Part shown: piece by piece, positions 32,875 to 42,141 of the stretch
How positions within the stretch are numbered: the stretch's first letter is position 1
Layout of the letters: the number at the start of each line of letters is the position of its first letter
Source of the DNA: Aldehydirespirator sp965204875
GTDB taxonomy: Bacteria; Actinomycetota; Acidimicrobiia; Acidimicrobiales; Aldehydirespiratoraceae
Direction: 5' to 3'
NCBI GenBank assembly: GCA_965204875.1
Contig: OZ242020.1
Span: 2,232,001 to 2,296,000, forward strand
Length of the DNA: 64,000 bases
Notes under the pieces: model-generated
The model's input: only the letters and a program-made list of their open reading frames with translations
Told to the model about the DNA's origin: nothing
The model's database searches: none
Translations under genes and position numbers: made by a program

Positions 32875-33837
32875 TCACAGCACGGCCACGGGGTTGACGG
32901 GGGAGCCGCATCCTCCCTTGAACGGCTCGGGGTTGGCTTCGATCAGGAACTCGTAGCGGCCCTCTTGCGCGCAGGCGGCGGCGAGTCCTTCGAGGTCCCA
33001 GTTCTGGCCCTGGGTGAGGCCCATGTCCACCACGTGGAGGCAGTGGACCCCCAGCGCGTCGTCCCAGCTCGGCCCCGGGAACACCTCGAAGGTGTAGGTG
33101 TCGTCTGCCACCGCGGCCACGTCCTTGCGGTGGAACCAGCGCACGGCGTCGAGGCCCGGCCCCGGGCTGGTGCCGTCGCCCTCGGGGCCGGTGAGGTAGT
33201 TCATCGCGCCCATCTCGTGGAACACCTGCATCCGCCCCGTGCGCAGCAGCACGATGTCACCGGCGCGGACACTCAGTTTGGCGAACTCCGCCGCCTCGTC
33301 GAGATCCTCTCCGGTGATCTCGTGGTCGCTGCGCAGGCGGTCCACCCCCTTGGCCGCGCACACGTCCAGCAGCACGCCGCGCCCGGTGAGGTGGCGGACG
33401 TGCTCTATCCCGAGCACCGTGGCGCCGCCCATCGCCTGGATCGAGTCGACGGGCACGCCGTTGTAGAGGGTGTTGTCGTAGCTCACATGCGAGAGGCCGT
33501 CCCAGTGGGTGGCGGCCTGAAGAGGCATGGTCACGATGTCGTCGGAGAAGTGGGCGACCAACCCCTTGCCGTCGGCGTCGCCGAGGTCGGGGCTGTGGAT
33601 CTTGACCATGGCGTGCAGCGGGTTGATCCGCCCGTGCATCTGCCCGACCTGGACCCCGGCCGCGTGCTGCAGCGGCAGGGCGCACGACACCCGCCGCCCG
33701 GTGCGGACCAGTGAGGCGGCGTGGCCCACGGCCTCGTCGGTGATGAGGTTCAGGGTGCCCAGGCGGTCGTCGTCGCCCCAGCGCCCCCAGTTCCGGACAT
33801 CGTCGCGTACCGCGTAGAAGGCGTCGCTGAAGCTCAT
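32875..33837 (-). CDS. Cyclase-family metal hydrolase (kynurenine-formamidase-like)
   Basis: 320 residues, longer than simple kynurenine formamidases (about 210). The metal-binding motif is THWDGLSH (110-117: H111, D113, H117), a variant of HxGTHxDxxxH. RAGDIVLLRTG and GVHCLHVVDMGLTQGQNWDL are further conserved blocks of the larger putative-cyclase subgroup. Likely hydrolyses an amide, ester or lactone of an aromatic or small organic acid; the real substrate is not evident. It stands alone and is convergent with the AlbA_2 gene. Confidence 0.83.
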   Translation of the reverse strand: MSFSDAFYAVRDDVRNWGRWGDDDRLGTLNLITDEAVGHAASLVRTGRRVSCALPLQHAAGVQVGQMHGRINPLHAMVKIHSPDLGDADGKGLVAHFSDDIVTMPLQAATHWDGLSHVSYDNTLYNGVPVDSIQAMGGATVLGIEHVRHLTGRGVLLDVCAAKGVDRLRSDHEITGEDLDEAAEFAKLSVRAGDIVLLRTGRMQVFHEMGAMNYLTGPEGDGTSPGPGLDAVRWFHRKDVAAVADDTYTFEVFPGPSWDDALGVHCLHVVDMGLTQGQNWDLEGLAAACAQEGRYEFLIEANPEPFKGGCGSPVNPVAVL

Positions 33838-34057
33838 TGAACCTCCCGATCATCAAGTGGGAACCTGCGCCGGCACTCCGATCCGGCGGCGTGAAGGAGA
33901 GACGCCGGTGGTGCGAGCGCCACGGCGAGCATGTTAGCTATTGCATATGTCCCAGGCCCTAGCGGACGTCCTGCGGGCCGCCCCGCGGCGGTCGGCGGGC
34001 CCATGCTGCGGTGCGGCCCCGCGGTGGTGGGCGGGCCCATGAGGCGAGCGTGAGGCC

Positions 34058-34597
34058 ATGACCTGGATCTACGTCTTTCTGCTCGCTTTCGGAGCGCCGC
34101 TGCTGCTGTGGTTCGCGCTGACCGGCAGCGAGTCGGGCGGCGACGCCGGCGGTGAGATCGACGGTCTCGGCGACGTCTTCTCGGTGATCCCGATCAGCAG
34201 CCTGGCCATGCTGGCGACCTTCTTCGGCGCCACGGGCCTGGTGTCGCGGGCGGTCGGAGCCGGCACCGCGGTGACCTTGCTCGTGGCGCTGGTGGTCGGT
34301 GTCGCGGCCGCGGCCATGAACAGCGCCGCGTTCGCCTACCTGCGCCGCAGCGAGGCGTCCAGCGAAGTGAGCGACCGCGAGATCGAGGGCACCATCGCCA
34401 GGGTCTCGCTGCCGGTGTCGAGCGGGCAGCGGGGCCGCATCGTGCTCACCGTCGCCGGCGCACGCACCCAGATGACGGCCGCGCCCATAGGCCCCACCGA
34501 TGCCGATGAGGCCATCGAGGCCGGCGCCAGGGTGATCATCGTGCGCGTCGATGGCGGCGTGGCCCTGGTCACCCGCCTGGATCCCGAGCTCGAGTAG
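34058..34597 (+). CDS. NfeD-like membrane protein with OB-fold, flotillin partner
   Basis: 179 residues. Three hydrophobic helices (about 4-20, 46-65 and 70-92) are followed by a cytoplasmic or periplasmic beta-barrel (EGTIARVSLPVSSGQRGRIV, VRVDGGVALVTRLD) of the NfeD/YuaF type. NfeD short forms sit next to flotillin genes, as here (232 nt upstream), and help form membrane microdomains. The stop is in the first copy of a 33-bp tandem repeat, so the C-terminus TRLDPELE is written three times in the DNA. Confidence 0.8.
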   Translation: MTWIYVFLLAFGAPLLLWFALTGSESGGDAGGEIDGLGDVFSVIPISSLAMLATFFGATGLVSRAVGAGTAVTLLVALVVGVAAAAMNSAAFAYLRRSEASSEVSDREIEGTIARVSLPVSSGQRGRIVLTVAGARTQMTAAPIGPTDADEAIEAGARVIIVRVDGGVALVTRLDPELE

Positions 34598-34670
34598 CCC
34601 GCCACCCGCCTGGATCCCGAGCTCGAGTAGCCCGCCGCCCGCCTGGGTCCCCGAACTCGAGTAGCCCGCC
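34571..34670. repeat. 33-bp tandem repeat (x3) including the stop codon
   Basis: Units 34571-34603, 34604-34636 (identical) and 34637-34670 (34 bp, diverged). Each includes CTCGAGTAG; the first holds the real stop of the NfeD-like gene. Confidence 0.9.
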
Positions 34671-34828
34671 ACCCCGTCCACCCTTTGTGGGCTGCCGCTT
34701 GATCTCGCACACACTCGAACTCGAATGGCGCGTGGCCTGCCGGTGGCGTGCCGCGGCCTGCGGGCTGTTACGCTCACCACCCCGGGAACCTTATGCCGGT
34801 GGAATAGCACGAGGAGGAGGCCGAGACG

Positions 34829-36160
34829 ATGTCCTCAGCTCTGGTAGCCGGTATAGCCCTCGCGTTGGCGGTCTTCTTCGTCATCCTGATCGTCAGGGCC
34901 CTGATCGTGATCTGCCCGCCCAACCGGGTGGCGGTCATCTCGGGGCGCAAGCGGGTTCTCTCCGACGGGCGCACCGTCGGCTACCGCATCCTCAAGGGCG
35001 GGAGAACGCTGCGGATCCCCCTCATCGAGAAGGTCTCCTGGATGGACCTCAACACCATCCCGCTGGAGGTCGCGGTTCAGAACGCCTACTCGCGCGGCGC
35101 CATCCCCCTCAACGTGCAGGGCATCGCCAACGTCAAGGTGTCGAGCGCCGAGGGATTGCTGGAGAACGCCGCCGAGCGCTTCCTTGAGGTCGACAGCGGC
35201 TCCATCGGCCAGATCGCCAAGGAGACCCTGGAGGCCAACCTGCGCGGCGTGCTGGCCACCCTCTCTCCCGAGGAGGTCAACGAGGACCGGCTCAAGTTCA
35301 GCCAGCAACTCATCGACGAGGCCGACGACGACATCAAGACCCTGGGGCTGGAACTCGACGTGCTGAAGATCCAGAACGTCACCGACGACGTGAACTACCT
35401 GGAGTCGGTGGGGAGGCGCCTGACCGCCGAGGTCATCCGCGACGCGCGCGTCGCCGAGGCCACCCGGCAGGCCGAGTCCGAGCAGGCCGAGGCCGCGGCT
35501 CGGCGGGCCGCGGAGATAGCCGTGATCGAGGCTGACAAGGCCATCGTCGAGCAGCAGAACGCGCTGCGTGTGCGCACTGCCGAGCTGGAGGCGATATCGC
35601 GGGCACGCGAGGAGGAGGCGCTCGTGGCCGGCGAGACGGCCAAAGCGGTCGCCAGCCAGCAACTCGAGAGCGAGCGCATCGAGCTGGAGAAGCGCCGGGT
35701 GGAGGCTGACGTGGTCGTCCCGGCCCGAGCCGACCTCGAGGCGCGCCAACTCCAGGCCCAGGCCGAGGCGGCCACGATCATCGAGGACGGCAAGGCCCAG
35801 GTCGAGGTGTTCAAACGTCTCACCGACCAGTACCAGGCGGCCGGAGCCGACGGTCACGACGTGCTGGTACTGAACATGCTGCCCGACCTGATCGACAAGA
35901 TCGTCGCCACCGTTGCCAACGTCAGCATCGACCGTGTGGCGGTCGTGGACACCGGCGCTGGCTCCGGCTCCGGCGGCAACGGCGCCGCGGGCGGCGACGG
36001 AGGCTCGCGAGGGGGCATCCCCGGGCTGATGAGCCAGCTCCCGGCGTCGCTCGTGGCCATGACCGAGCAGATCGAGGCCGCCACCGGTGTTGACATCCTC
36101 GCGTCGCTGCGCCGGCGCAGCGACGCCGACGCCGACGGCGATGCCGAGGCCGGTGCGTAG
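34829..36160 (+). CDS. floT: Flotillin-family protein
   Basis: 443 residues. N-terminal membrane helix (about 5-25), SPFH/band-7 domain (about 30-190, with PPNRVAVISGRK and IPLNVQGIANVKV), then a long Glu/Ala-rich coiled coil (about 210-330) and a Gly-rich C-terminal tail ending in a DADADGDAEAGA stretch. Scaffolds functional membrane microdomains together with NfeD-type partners. GGAGGAGG precedes the start. The EA-repeat region (ARRAAEIAVIEADKAI) is typical. Confidence 0.92.
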   Translation: MSSALVAGIALALAVFFVILIVRALIVICPPNRVAVISGRKRVLSDGRTVGYRILKGGRTLRIPLIEKVSWMDLNTIPLEVAVQNAYSRGAIPLNVQGIANVKVSSAEGLLENAAERFLEVDSGSIGQIAKETLEANLRGVLATLSPEEVNEDRLKFSQQLIDEADDDIKTLGLELDVLKIQNVTDDVNYLESVGRRLTAEVIRDARVAEATRQAESEQAEAAARRAAEIAVIEADKAIVEQQNALRVRTAELEAISRAREEEALVAGETAKAVASQQLESERIELEKRRVEADVVVPARADLEARQLQAQAEAATIIEDGKAQVEVFKRLTDQYQAAGADGHDVLVLNMLPDLIDKIVATVANVSIDRVAVVDTGAGSGSGGNGAAGGDGGSRGGIPGLMSQLPASLVAMTEQIEAATGVDILASLRRRSDADADGDAEAGA

Positions 36161-36223
36161 GCCGGGTGCGCCATAGCGGGCTGAAGCCGGGGGCGGTTGG
36201 ACAGCACCCCCGTCGGCGTTGTT

Positions 36224-36292
36224 CTTTGAAGGCGGGGCGGTCGTCCTTGAAGGCGGGAGCAGGGTCGTCTTTGAAGGCGGGAGCAGATCTGT
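36224..36292. repeat. Three imperfect ~23-bp tandem units before an SDR gene
   Basis: CTTTGAAGGCGGG-type units at 36224-36244, 36245-36268 and 36269-36292. Length 21-24 bp. They immediately precede the GTG start and inflate the open frame upstream. Confidence 0.75.
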
Positions 36293-37205
36293 GGTGAGCG
36301 GGTGTCTTGAGGGCAGGAGCATCGCCGTCACCGGCGGCGGCGGCGGCATCGGGCGTGCCGTTTCGCTGGCCTGCTCGGCCTCCGGCGCCAATGTCGTGGT
36401 GGCCGACTACGGGGTGACGCTGGACGGGTCGGATCCCTCCAGCGAGGTCGCCGACGCCGCGGTGGCCGAGATCGTCGCGTCCGGCGGCGAGGCCGAGGCC
36501 GTGGCCGGCGACGTCTCGCGCTTCGACGTCGGCGAGCGGATCGTGGAGGCGGCGTGTGACCGCTGGGGGTCGATCGACGGCGTCGTGTGCCCGGCCGGGG
36601 TGCTGCGCGAGCGGATGCTGTTCAACATGAGCGAGCAGGAGTGGGACCATGTCGTGGCCGTGCATCTCAAGGGCCACTTCAACGTCTACCGCGCCGCCAT
36701 GGCGCGGATGCGCAAGCAGCCCGGCGGCGGGTCGCTGGTCGGTTTCACCTCGGGAGCGTTCGTGGCCTCGACCGCCCAGGCCAACTACTCCGCGGCCAAG
36801 GGCGGGATCGTCAGCCTGACACGCTCCGCCGCGATGACCGCCGCGGCGATCAGGCTGCGAGGCGGCCCGTCGATCAACGCCAACTGCATCGCCCCCGTGG
36901 CTCGCACGCGCATGAGCGAGAACGTGCCGTTCGAGTTCGAGACCGGCGAGCCCGATGCGGTCGCCCCGATGGCGGTGTTCCTGTTGAGCGATGCGGGCCG
37001 CCCGGTCAACGGCCAGATCTACACGGTGGTGGGCCGGCGCATCTCGGTGTGGAACCAGCCGGCCGAGGTGCGTTCCATGTGGGCCGCCGGAGATGCGTGG
37101 ACGCCGGCGGAGATCGCCGAGCAGCTGCCGCGCACCATCGGGCAGGAGCCCAACCCGATGATCGCCGACCTCGAGCGTCGCATGGCCGAGATGTCGGAGG
37201 GCTGA
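36291..37205 (+). CDS. Short-chain dehydrogenase/reductase (hydroxyacyl-CoA type)
   Basis: 304 residues from GTG 36291 (GTG 36294 equally possible). NAD(P) loop TGGGGGIGRA, then a VVADYGVTLDG segment typical of multifunctional-enzyme-type 3-hydroxyacyl-CoA dehydrogenases. Catalytic YSAAKGG after a Ser. The C-terminal domain (about 200-304) is longer than in minimal SDRs and ends with MIADLERRMAEMSEG. The upstream in-frame repeat codons are probably not translated. Likely acts on fatty acyl- or steroid-side-chain-CoA, by family only. Confidence 0.8.
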   Translation: MVSGCLEGRSIAVTGGGGGIGRAVSLACSASGANVVVADYGVTLDGSDPSSEVADAAVAEIVASGGEAEAVAGDVSRFDVGERIVEAACDRWGSIDGVVCPAGVLRERMLFNMSEQEWDHVVAVHLKGHFNVYRAAMARMRKQPGGGSLVGFTSGAFVASTAQANYSAAKGGIVSLTRSAAMTAAAIRLRGGPSINANCIAPVARTRMSENVPFEFETGEPDAVAPMAVFLLSDAGRPVNGQIYTVVGRRISVWNQPAEVRSMWAAGDAWTPAEIAEQLPRTIGQEPNPMIADLERRMAEMSEG

Positions 37206-37335
37206 GATTCCCACCGAGGCCGAAGTTCCCCGGGAGGCTGAGGTTCCCCGGGAGGCCGAAGTTCCGCGGGAGGCTGAGGTTCTCCGGGAAGCTGACACTC
37301 GCGGGGAGGCTGAGGTTCCCGGGGAGACCGAGGCG
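37204..37335. repeat. 18-bp minisatellite (EVPREA-coding units)
   Basis: Seven to eight tandem units of about 18 bp, consensus GAGGTTCCCCGGGAGGCT, lie between two SDR genes. They are in frame with the second SDR and would encode Glu-Val-Pro-Arg-Glu-Ala repeats, but no start codon precedes them in that frame. Confidence 0.85.
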
Positions 37336-37359
37336 CTCCGGGGGACTGGGACTTCCGGC

Positions 37360-38148
37360 GTGTCGCTCTCGGATCCCCCTGTCGAGCCGCCGGGCCGGGG
37401 GTTGCTTGCGGGCAAGCGGGTGGTGGTGACGGCCGCCGCCGGCACCGGCATCGGCTCTGCCGTGGCGCGGCGCGCCCTGCTCGAGGGCGCCGGCGTGCTC
37501 GTCTCGGACACACACTCGGGGCGCCTCGCCGCGGTGGCCGAGCGCCTCGCCGGCGAGGTCGGCGCCCGGCCCGCCACCGCGGTGTGCGACGTGACCTCGG
37601 AGAGCGATGTGCAGGCGCTGATCGCGGCCGCCGCGGAGCGGCTCGGTGGAGTGGACGTGATGATCAACAACGCCGGCCTCGGCGGCTCGGTGCGCCTGGT
37701 CGACATGACCGACGAGCAATGGTCGGCGGTGCTGGGAGTGACCCTCGACGGGACGATGCGCTGCACCCGGGCCGCGCTGCGGCACATGATCTCCCAGGGC
37801 GCCGGCGGTGCCATCGTCAACAACGCCTCGGTGCTGGGATGGCGCGCCCAGCGCGAGCAGGCCCACTACGCCGCGGCCAAGGCGGGCGTGATGGCGCTCA
37901 CCCGCTGCGCCGCTGTCGAGGCCGCCGAGCACGGCGTGCGGGTGAACTGCGTGGCGCCGAGCCTGGCCTGGCACCCGTTCCTGTCCAGGTCCGCCGGCGA
38001 GGAACTGCTGGTCGACCTCGCCCGGCAGGAGGCCTACGGGCGGGCCGCCGAGCCGTGGGAGGTGGCCAACGTGATGGTGTTCCTGGCCAGCGACCTGTCC
38101 GGCTACATGACCGGCGAGGTCGTCTCGGTAAGCAGCCAGCACCCCTGA
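37360..38148 (+). CDS. Short-chain dehydrogenase/reductase
   Basis: 262 residues from GTG 37360. NAD(P)-binding loop TAAAGTGIG (28-36), NNAG (90s), catalytic Ser in NASVLGW, and HYAAAKAGVM with Tyr-Lys. Classical SDR with a substrate-neutral C-terminus. The minisatellite just upstream is in the same frame; if an unusual start is used the protein would have a repeat-rich N-terminal extension. Coupled by position to the SDR before it. Substrate unknown. Confidence 0.85.
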   Translation: MSLSDPPVEPPGRGLLAGKRVVVTAAAGTGIGSAVARRALLEGAGVLVSDTHSGRLAAVAERLAGEVGARPATAVCDVTSESDVQALIAAAAERLGGVDVMINNAGLGGSVRLVDMTDEQWSAVLGVTLDGTMRCTRAALRHMISQGAGGAIVNNASVLGWRAQREQAHYAAAKAGVMALTRCAAVEAAEHGVRVNCVAPSLAWHPFLSRSAGEELLVDLARQEAYGRAAEPWEVANVMVFLASDLSGYMTGEVVSVSSQHP

Positions 38149-38391
38149 GAGCTTGAGCGGCTCGAGTCGGGGCGAGGCTGCCGACGCTGCCTCCGTGAGC
38201 GCTTGCGAGCATGAGCGGGATGCCAGAGGCCGAGCAGCGGCGTGCGGGGACAAGGGTTGTCTCCGGCAAGCGAAGATCGCTAAACGTCGCGGGCTGATCT
38301 GGGGCTTGCTGGCGGGCGGCGTCTCGGTCTGGCAGAGTGTTGGGGCTGGGGCCACAGGGTCCCGGCGATCTCGACAATGAAGGGCGATCGC

Positions 38392-40233
38392 ATGGCCGTT
38401 GGACTGACTCGTAGGCGCTGGGTGCGGTGGTTCGCCTCGCTGCTGGCATTGGCGCTGGTGGCGGGCGCCTGCGGTGGCGACGACGACGGCGAGTCGCAGG
38501 CCCCCGCGGTCGTCGAGACCACCGAGGACATTCCCGCGGAGCCGGACACCGGGGGGGACGAGACCGGGCAGCCCGCCGACGCCGCAACCGGGCCGGAGCC
38601 CGACGATCAGGAGCCCGACGACCAGGAACCGTTGACCGCCCCGGTCGACACCACGACCACCGCCCCGCCACAGGAAGAAGACGGTGAAGACGATCCGGCC
38701 GAGCCCGAGCCGCAGTTCGGCGGCACGCTGCGGGTGGGCGTCGAGGCCGAGAGCGACGGCTTGAACCCCGCGGCGAACAACTTCGCGGTGTCTGCCTACA
38801 TCATGACCCACCCGATCTTCGACCCGGTCGCATACTGGAACACCGACGGCGAGTGGATCCCCTACCTCGCGGAGTCGTTCACCAAGATCGGCGACGGCAC
38901 GTCCTGGCAGATGAAGCTGCGCGAGGGCGTGCTCTTCCACGACGGCAGCGAGCTCGACGCGGCGGACGCCGTGGCGACGCTGCAGGCGCAGATCGCCGAC
39001 CCGATCGTGTCGCTGGCGATAAGGCCGCTGTTCGATCCTGATGAGCCGGTCGTTCAGATAGACGAATACACGGTCGAGTACCGGCTGATCAAGCCCTCCG
39101 CCCGGCTCCCGATCTACATCACGAGCCAGCTTGGGATGATGCTGCCGTCGGAGTGGCTGGCGCGGGCGCTCGAGGACCCGACCCTCAATCAGATGCCGGT
39201 CGGTCAGGGGCCGTTCATGATCGAGAGCCGGGTCCAGGACGACGTGACGGTGCTGGTGCCTTTCCCGGACTACTGGGCCGCCGACCGCACCGACATCTAC
39301 CTCGACCGCATCGAGATCTACCCCATCACCGACACCGCCGTCGCCGCCGAGCGCCTCGCGGCCGGCGACCTCGACCTGATCGTCACCGACAACGCCGAGG
39401 CCATACTCACGCTGCGTGAGGCCGACGGGGTGTACACGCTCACCAACCAGCGCGCCGATGAGGCGTTCGCGATAATGAACACCAGCCGGCCGCCCTTCGA
39501 CGACATCCGCGTGCGCCAGGCGCTCACCTTCGCCACCGACCGCGACGCCTACGTGCAGCTGATCGGCCAGGGCGTCAACCCGTCGATCGACACGCTGTTC
39601 CACGAGGACCTGATCTGGCACAACCCCGACGTGGTGCAGGAGACCAACATGGCCGAACGCGCCGGTCCCCTGATCGAGTCGTACTGCGCCGACAATCCCG
39701 ACAACTGCGCCGACGGCAGGGTGAACATCGAGTTCCAGCACTCGGGCCCGTCGGTGCTCCAGACCCGCATCGCCGATCTGCTGTCGGACAGCTGGGAGGA
39801 CCACTTCAACGTAAACGTGCAGGAGCTGCTCCAGGACCAGCACATCCTGGAGGCGGCGCTGGGCCTCTACGACGTGATCACCTGGCGCCAGTTCGGCGCC
39901 GTCGATCCCGACAACGACGTGCTGTGGCTGGAGTGCGCCTCCATCAGCGCCATCTCGCTCAACTGGCCCAGATATTGCGATCCCGCACGCGACGCGCTGA
40001 TGGACGAGCAGCGGGCCATCGAGGACCTGGACCGGCGGGTCGAGATCTGGCACGAGATCTCACAGAACATCAGGGACGCCTACACCTACATCTTCTTCAA
40101 CTCCAGCAGCTGGACCGTCGGCGCCCGCGACAGGGTGCAGAACATTTGCGGCCAGACCTCCCCGGTCGACGGCACACCGCTGTTCTGCAACAACCAGGGA
40201 CGGCTGCAGCTCCATCAGGTCTGGTTGCGCTAG
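38392..40233 (+). CDS. Peptide/nickel-type ABC transporter substrate-binding lipoprotein
   Basis: 613 residues from ATG 38392 (ATG 38377 is a little upstream). Lipoprotein signal with lipobox LVAGAC, C27, then an acidic/proline linker (to about 100) and the family-5 solute-binding fold (FGGTLRVGVEAESDGLNP, then HPIFDPVAYW, YLAESFTKI, LREGVLFHDGSELDA and DIRVRQALTFATDRD). Ligand class cannot be read. First gene of a five-gene import operon; the permease begins 85 nt later. Confidence 0.93.
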   Translation: MAVGLTRRRWVRWFASLLALALVAGACGGDDDGESQAPAVVETTEDIPAEPDTGGDETGQPADAATGPEPDDQEPDDQEPLTAPVDTTTTAPPQEEDGEDDPAEPEPQFGGTLRVGVEAESDGLNPAANNFAVSAYIMTHPIFDPVAYWNTDGEWIPYLAESFTKIGDGTSWQMKLREGVLFHDGSELDAADAVATLQAQIADPIVSLAIRPLFDPDEPVVQIDEYTVEYRLIKPSARLPIYITSQLGMMLPSEWLARALEDPTLNQMPVGQGPFMIESRVQDDVTVLVPFPDYWAADRTDIYLDRIEIYPITDTAVAAERLAAGDLDLIVTDNAEAILTLREADGVYTLTNQRADEAFAIMNTSRPPFDDIRVRQALTFATDRDAYVQLIGQGVNPSIDTLFHEDLIWHNPDVVQETNMAERAGPLIESYCADNPDNCADGRVNIEFQHSGPSVLQTRIADLLSDSWEDHFNVNVQELLQDQHILEAALGLYDVITWRQFGAVDPDNDVLWLECASISAISLNWPRYCDPARDALMDEQRAIEDLDRRVEIWHEISQNIRDAYTYIFFNSSSWTVGARDRVQNICGQTSPVDGTPLFCNNQGRLQLHQVWLR

Positions 40234-40318
40234 AGCGTCGTCACCGCCGGCGGCGGGCGGGCGCGGCTGACGGCCCGGCAGTGCAACGGAGCCGAGCCAG
40301 TGGCCGGCGGGCCGGCTG

Positions 40319-41317
40319 ATGCTGCGTTTCGCGGCGCGCCGGCTCGGCCTGCTCACAGCCGTGCTGTTCGCGGTCACATTCCTGGCTTTCTCGGCCATGA
40401 ACCTGCTCGGCGACCCGCTGGTCAACGTGGTCGGCCCGCTGGCCGAGCTCGACTGCGAGGGCATAGCGGCCGGGCTGGTCGCCGACATGTCGGTGGACGC
40501 GGCCAGCAACGACTGCGAGACCGTCGCCGAGGCCCGAGCCACCTACCATCTCGACCGGCCCGTTCCCGTTCGCTACGTGCTGTGGCTCGGCGACATCGCC
40601 ACGGGCGACCTCGGCACGTCGTTCCAGAACAAGCAGCCGGTGTCCCAGATACTCCGCGAGAAGCTGCCGGAGACGGTGATCCTGCTGGTCATGGCACAGG
40701 CCGTGTCCCTCGGCATAGCCATCCCCTGGGGTGTGATCGCCGCCTACCGGGCGAACCGCGCCTTCGACCGCGGCTCCACGGTGGCCTCCTTCGGCCTGCT
40801 GTCGATACCCAACTTCGCCATGGGCGTGGTGCTGCTGTACCTGCTGGCGCTGCGCTGGCAGATCTTCCCTTCGGCCTATGACCATGACAGCGTCGGCGGG
40901 CTGCTGTTCTCGATGATCCTGCCGGCGTTCACGCTCGGCCTGCCGCTCGCCGCGAGCTACCAGCGGCTCCTGCGCACGGACTTGATCACCACGCTGCAGG
41001 AGGACTTCGTGCACATGGCCAGAGCCAAGGGGCTGCCGCCGCTGCGGATCATGTTCCGCCATGCGCTGCGGCCGTCGCTGTTCTCGGTTGTGACCGTGTT
41101 CGGTGTCAGCACCGGTTCGCTGATCGGCGGGTCGCTCGTGGTCGAGCAGATCTTCGGCATACCCGGCATAGGGCGCGAGATCGTGACCGCGGTCGTGCGC
41201 GACGACTTCCCGGTGGTGCTGGCGATGGTGGTGGTGATAGCGGTGACCTTCGTGGTGATCAACTTCCTGGTCGATCTCCTCTACACCTGGCTCGACCCGA
41301 GGGTGAGGGCCCGGTGA
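40319..41317 (+). CDS. ABC transporter permease (DppB-like)
   Basis: 332 residues with six membrane helices (first 9-27, last about 300-322). EAA-loop LLRTDLITTLQEDFVHMARAKG (about 215-240) is the contact site for the ATPase. The C-terminal block GGSLVVEQIFGIPGIGREI is typical of DppB. Its stop overlaps the next permease start (GTGA at 41314-41317). Confidence 0.93.
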   Translation: MLRFAARRLGLLTAVLFAVTFLAFSAMNLLGDPLVNVVGPLAELDCEGIAAGLVADMSVDAASNDCETVAEARATYHLDRPVPVRYVLWLGDIATGDLGTSFQNKQPVSQILREKLPETVILLVMAQAVSLGIAIPWGVIAAYRANRAFDRGSTVASFGLLSIPNFAMGVVLLYLLALRWQIFPSAYDHDSVGGLLFSMILPAFTLGLPLAASYQRLLRTDLITTLQEDFVHMARAKGLPPLRIMFRHALRPSLFSVVTVFGVSTGSLIGGSLVVEQIFGIPGIGREIVTAVVRDDFPVVLAMVVVIAVTFVVINFLVDLLYTWLDPRVRAR

Positions 41318-42141
41318 GGAGCCGCCTGGGCCTGTGCTTCTGGCTGGCGGTCGCCTGGCTGGCAACCATGGCGCTCGTGGCACTCTTCGCTCCGCTGCTG
41401 CCCATCGCCGACCCCACGAAGGTGGGCTTCTCCGGCCCGCGCGAGCCGCCCTCGCCCGGCGCCTGGTTCGGCACCGACGCGCTGGGTCGCGACGTGTTCT
41501 CGCGCACGCTCCACGGCGCCCGCATCAGCCTGGCCGTGGGCGGGTTCGCGATCGTCTTCGGCGTGGTGGTCGGGGGCGGTCTCGGCATCTTGGCGGGGTA
41601 TTTCAGGGGTCGCCTCGACCAGGTGGTCGGCTTCGTCTTCTTCGTGCTGCTGTCGTTCCCGGCGCTGGTGCTGGCGATCCTTATAACCGCCACGCTCGAG
41701 CGCAGCCTGCTGGTGGTGAGCCTCACCATCGGAGTGCTCGCCGTGGCCCCGGTCGGGCTGCTGTCGAGGGCCTCGACGCTGGTGTATGCCGAGCGCGAGT
41801 TCGTGTCGGCGGCGCGGGTGCTGGGCGCCCGTCACGGTCGCATCATCCTGCGCGAGCTGCTGCCCAACGTGGTGATCCCGATGGGCGCGCTCACGCTGCT
41901 CGGCATGGCGCTCGCCGTGGTGGCCGAGGGCTCGCTGGCCTTCCTGGGACTGTCCGTGGCCGGAGACGAGGCCATCTCCTGGGGCAAGATGATCGTCGAC
42001 GGCGCCGGCGTGCGCGACCTGCGCAACGCCACTCACGTGGCCATGTTCCCGATCGTGGTGATGTTCATAACGGTGCTGGCGCTGAACTTCGCGGGAGACC
42101 GCATCCGCCAGCACTTCGACGTCAAGGAACTGGCGTTCTGA
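41314..42141 (+). CDS. ABC transporter permease (DppC-like)
   Basis: 275 residues, GTG start overlapping the preceding stop. Six membrane helices; FGTDALGRDVFSRTLHGARISLAV (about 53-75) is the DppC signature, and AEREFVSAARVLGARHGRI is the EAA loop. Ends with a TGATG overlap to the ATPase gene. Pairs with the DppB-like protein to make the channel. Confidence 0.93.
   Translation: MRSRLGLCFWLAVAWLATMALVALFAPLLPIADPTKVGFSGPREPPSPGAWFGTDALGRDVFSRTLHGARISLAVGGFAIVFGVVVGGGLGILAGYFRGRLDQVVGFVFFVLLSFPALVLAILITATLERSLLVVSLTIGVLAVAPVGLLSRASTLVYAEREFVSAARVLGARHGRIILRELLPNVVIPMGALTLLGMALAVVAEGSLAFLGLSVAGDEAISWGKMIVDGAGVRDLRNATHVAMFPIVVMFITVLALNFAGDRIRQHFDVKELAF

Noticed and set aside
37006..40053. Minus-strand open frame of 1015 codons opposite the binding-protein gene
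   Set aside because: Composition is that of an antisense shadow of a high-GC gene; the plus strand encodes a clear lipoprotein and SDR.
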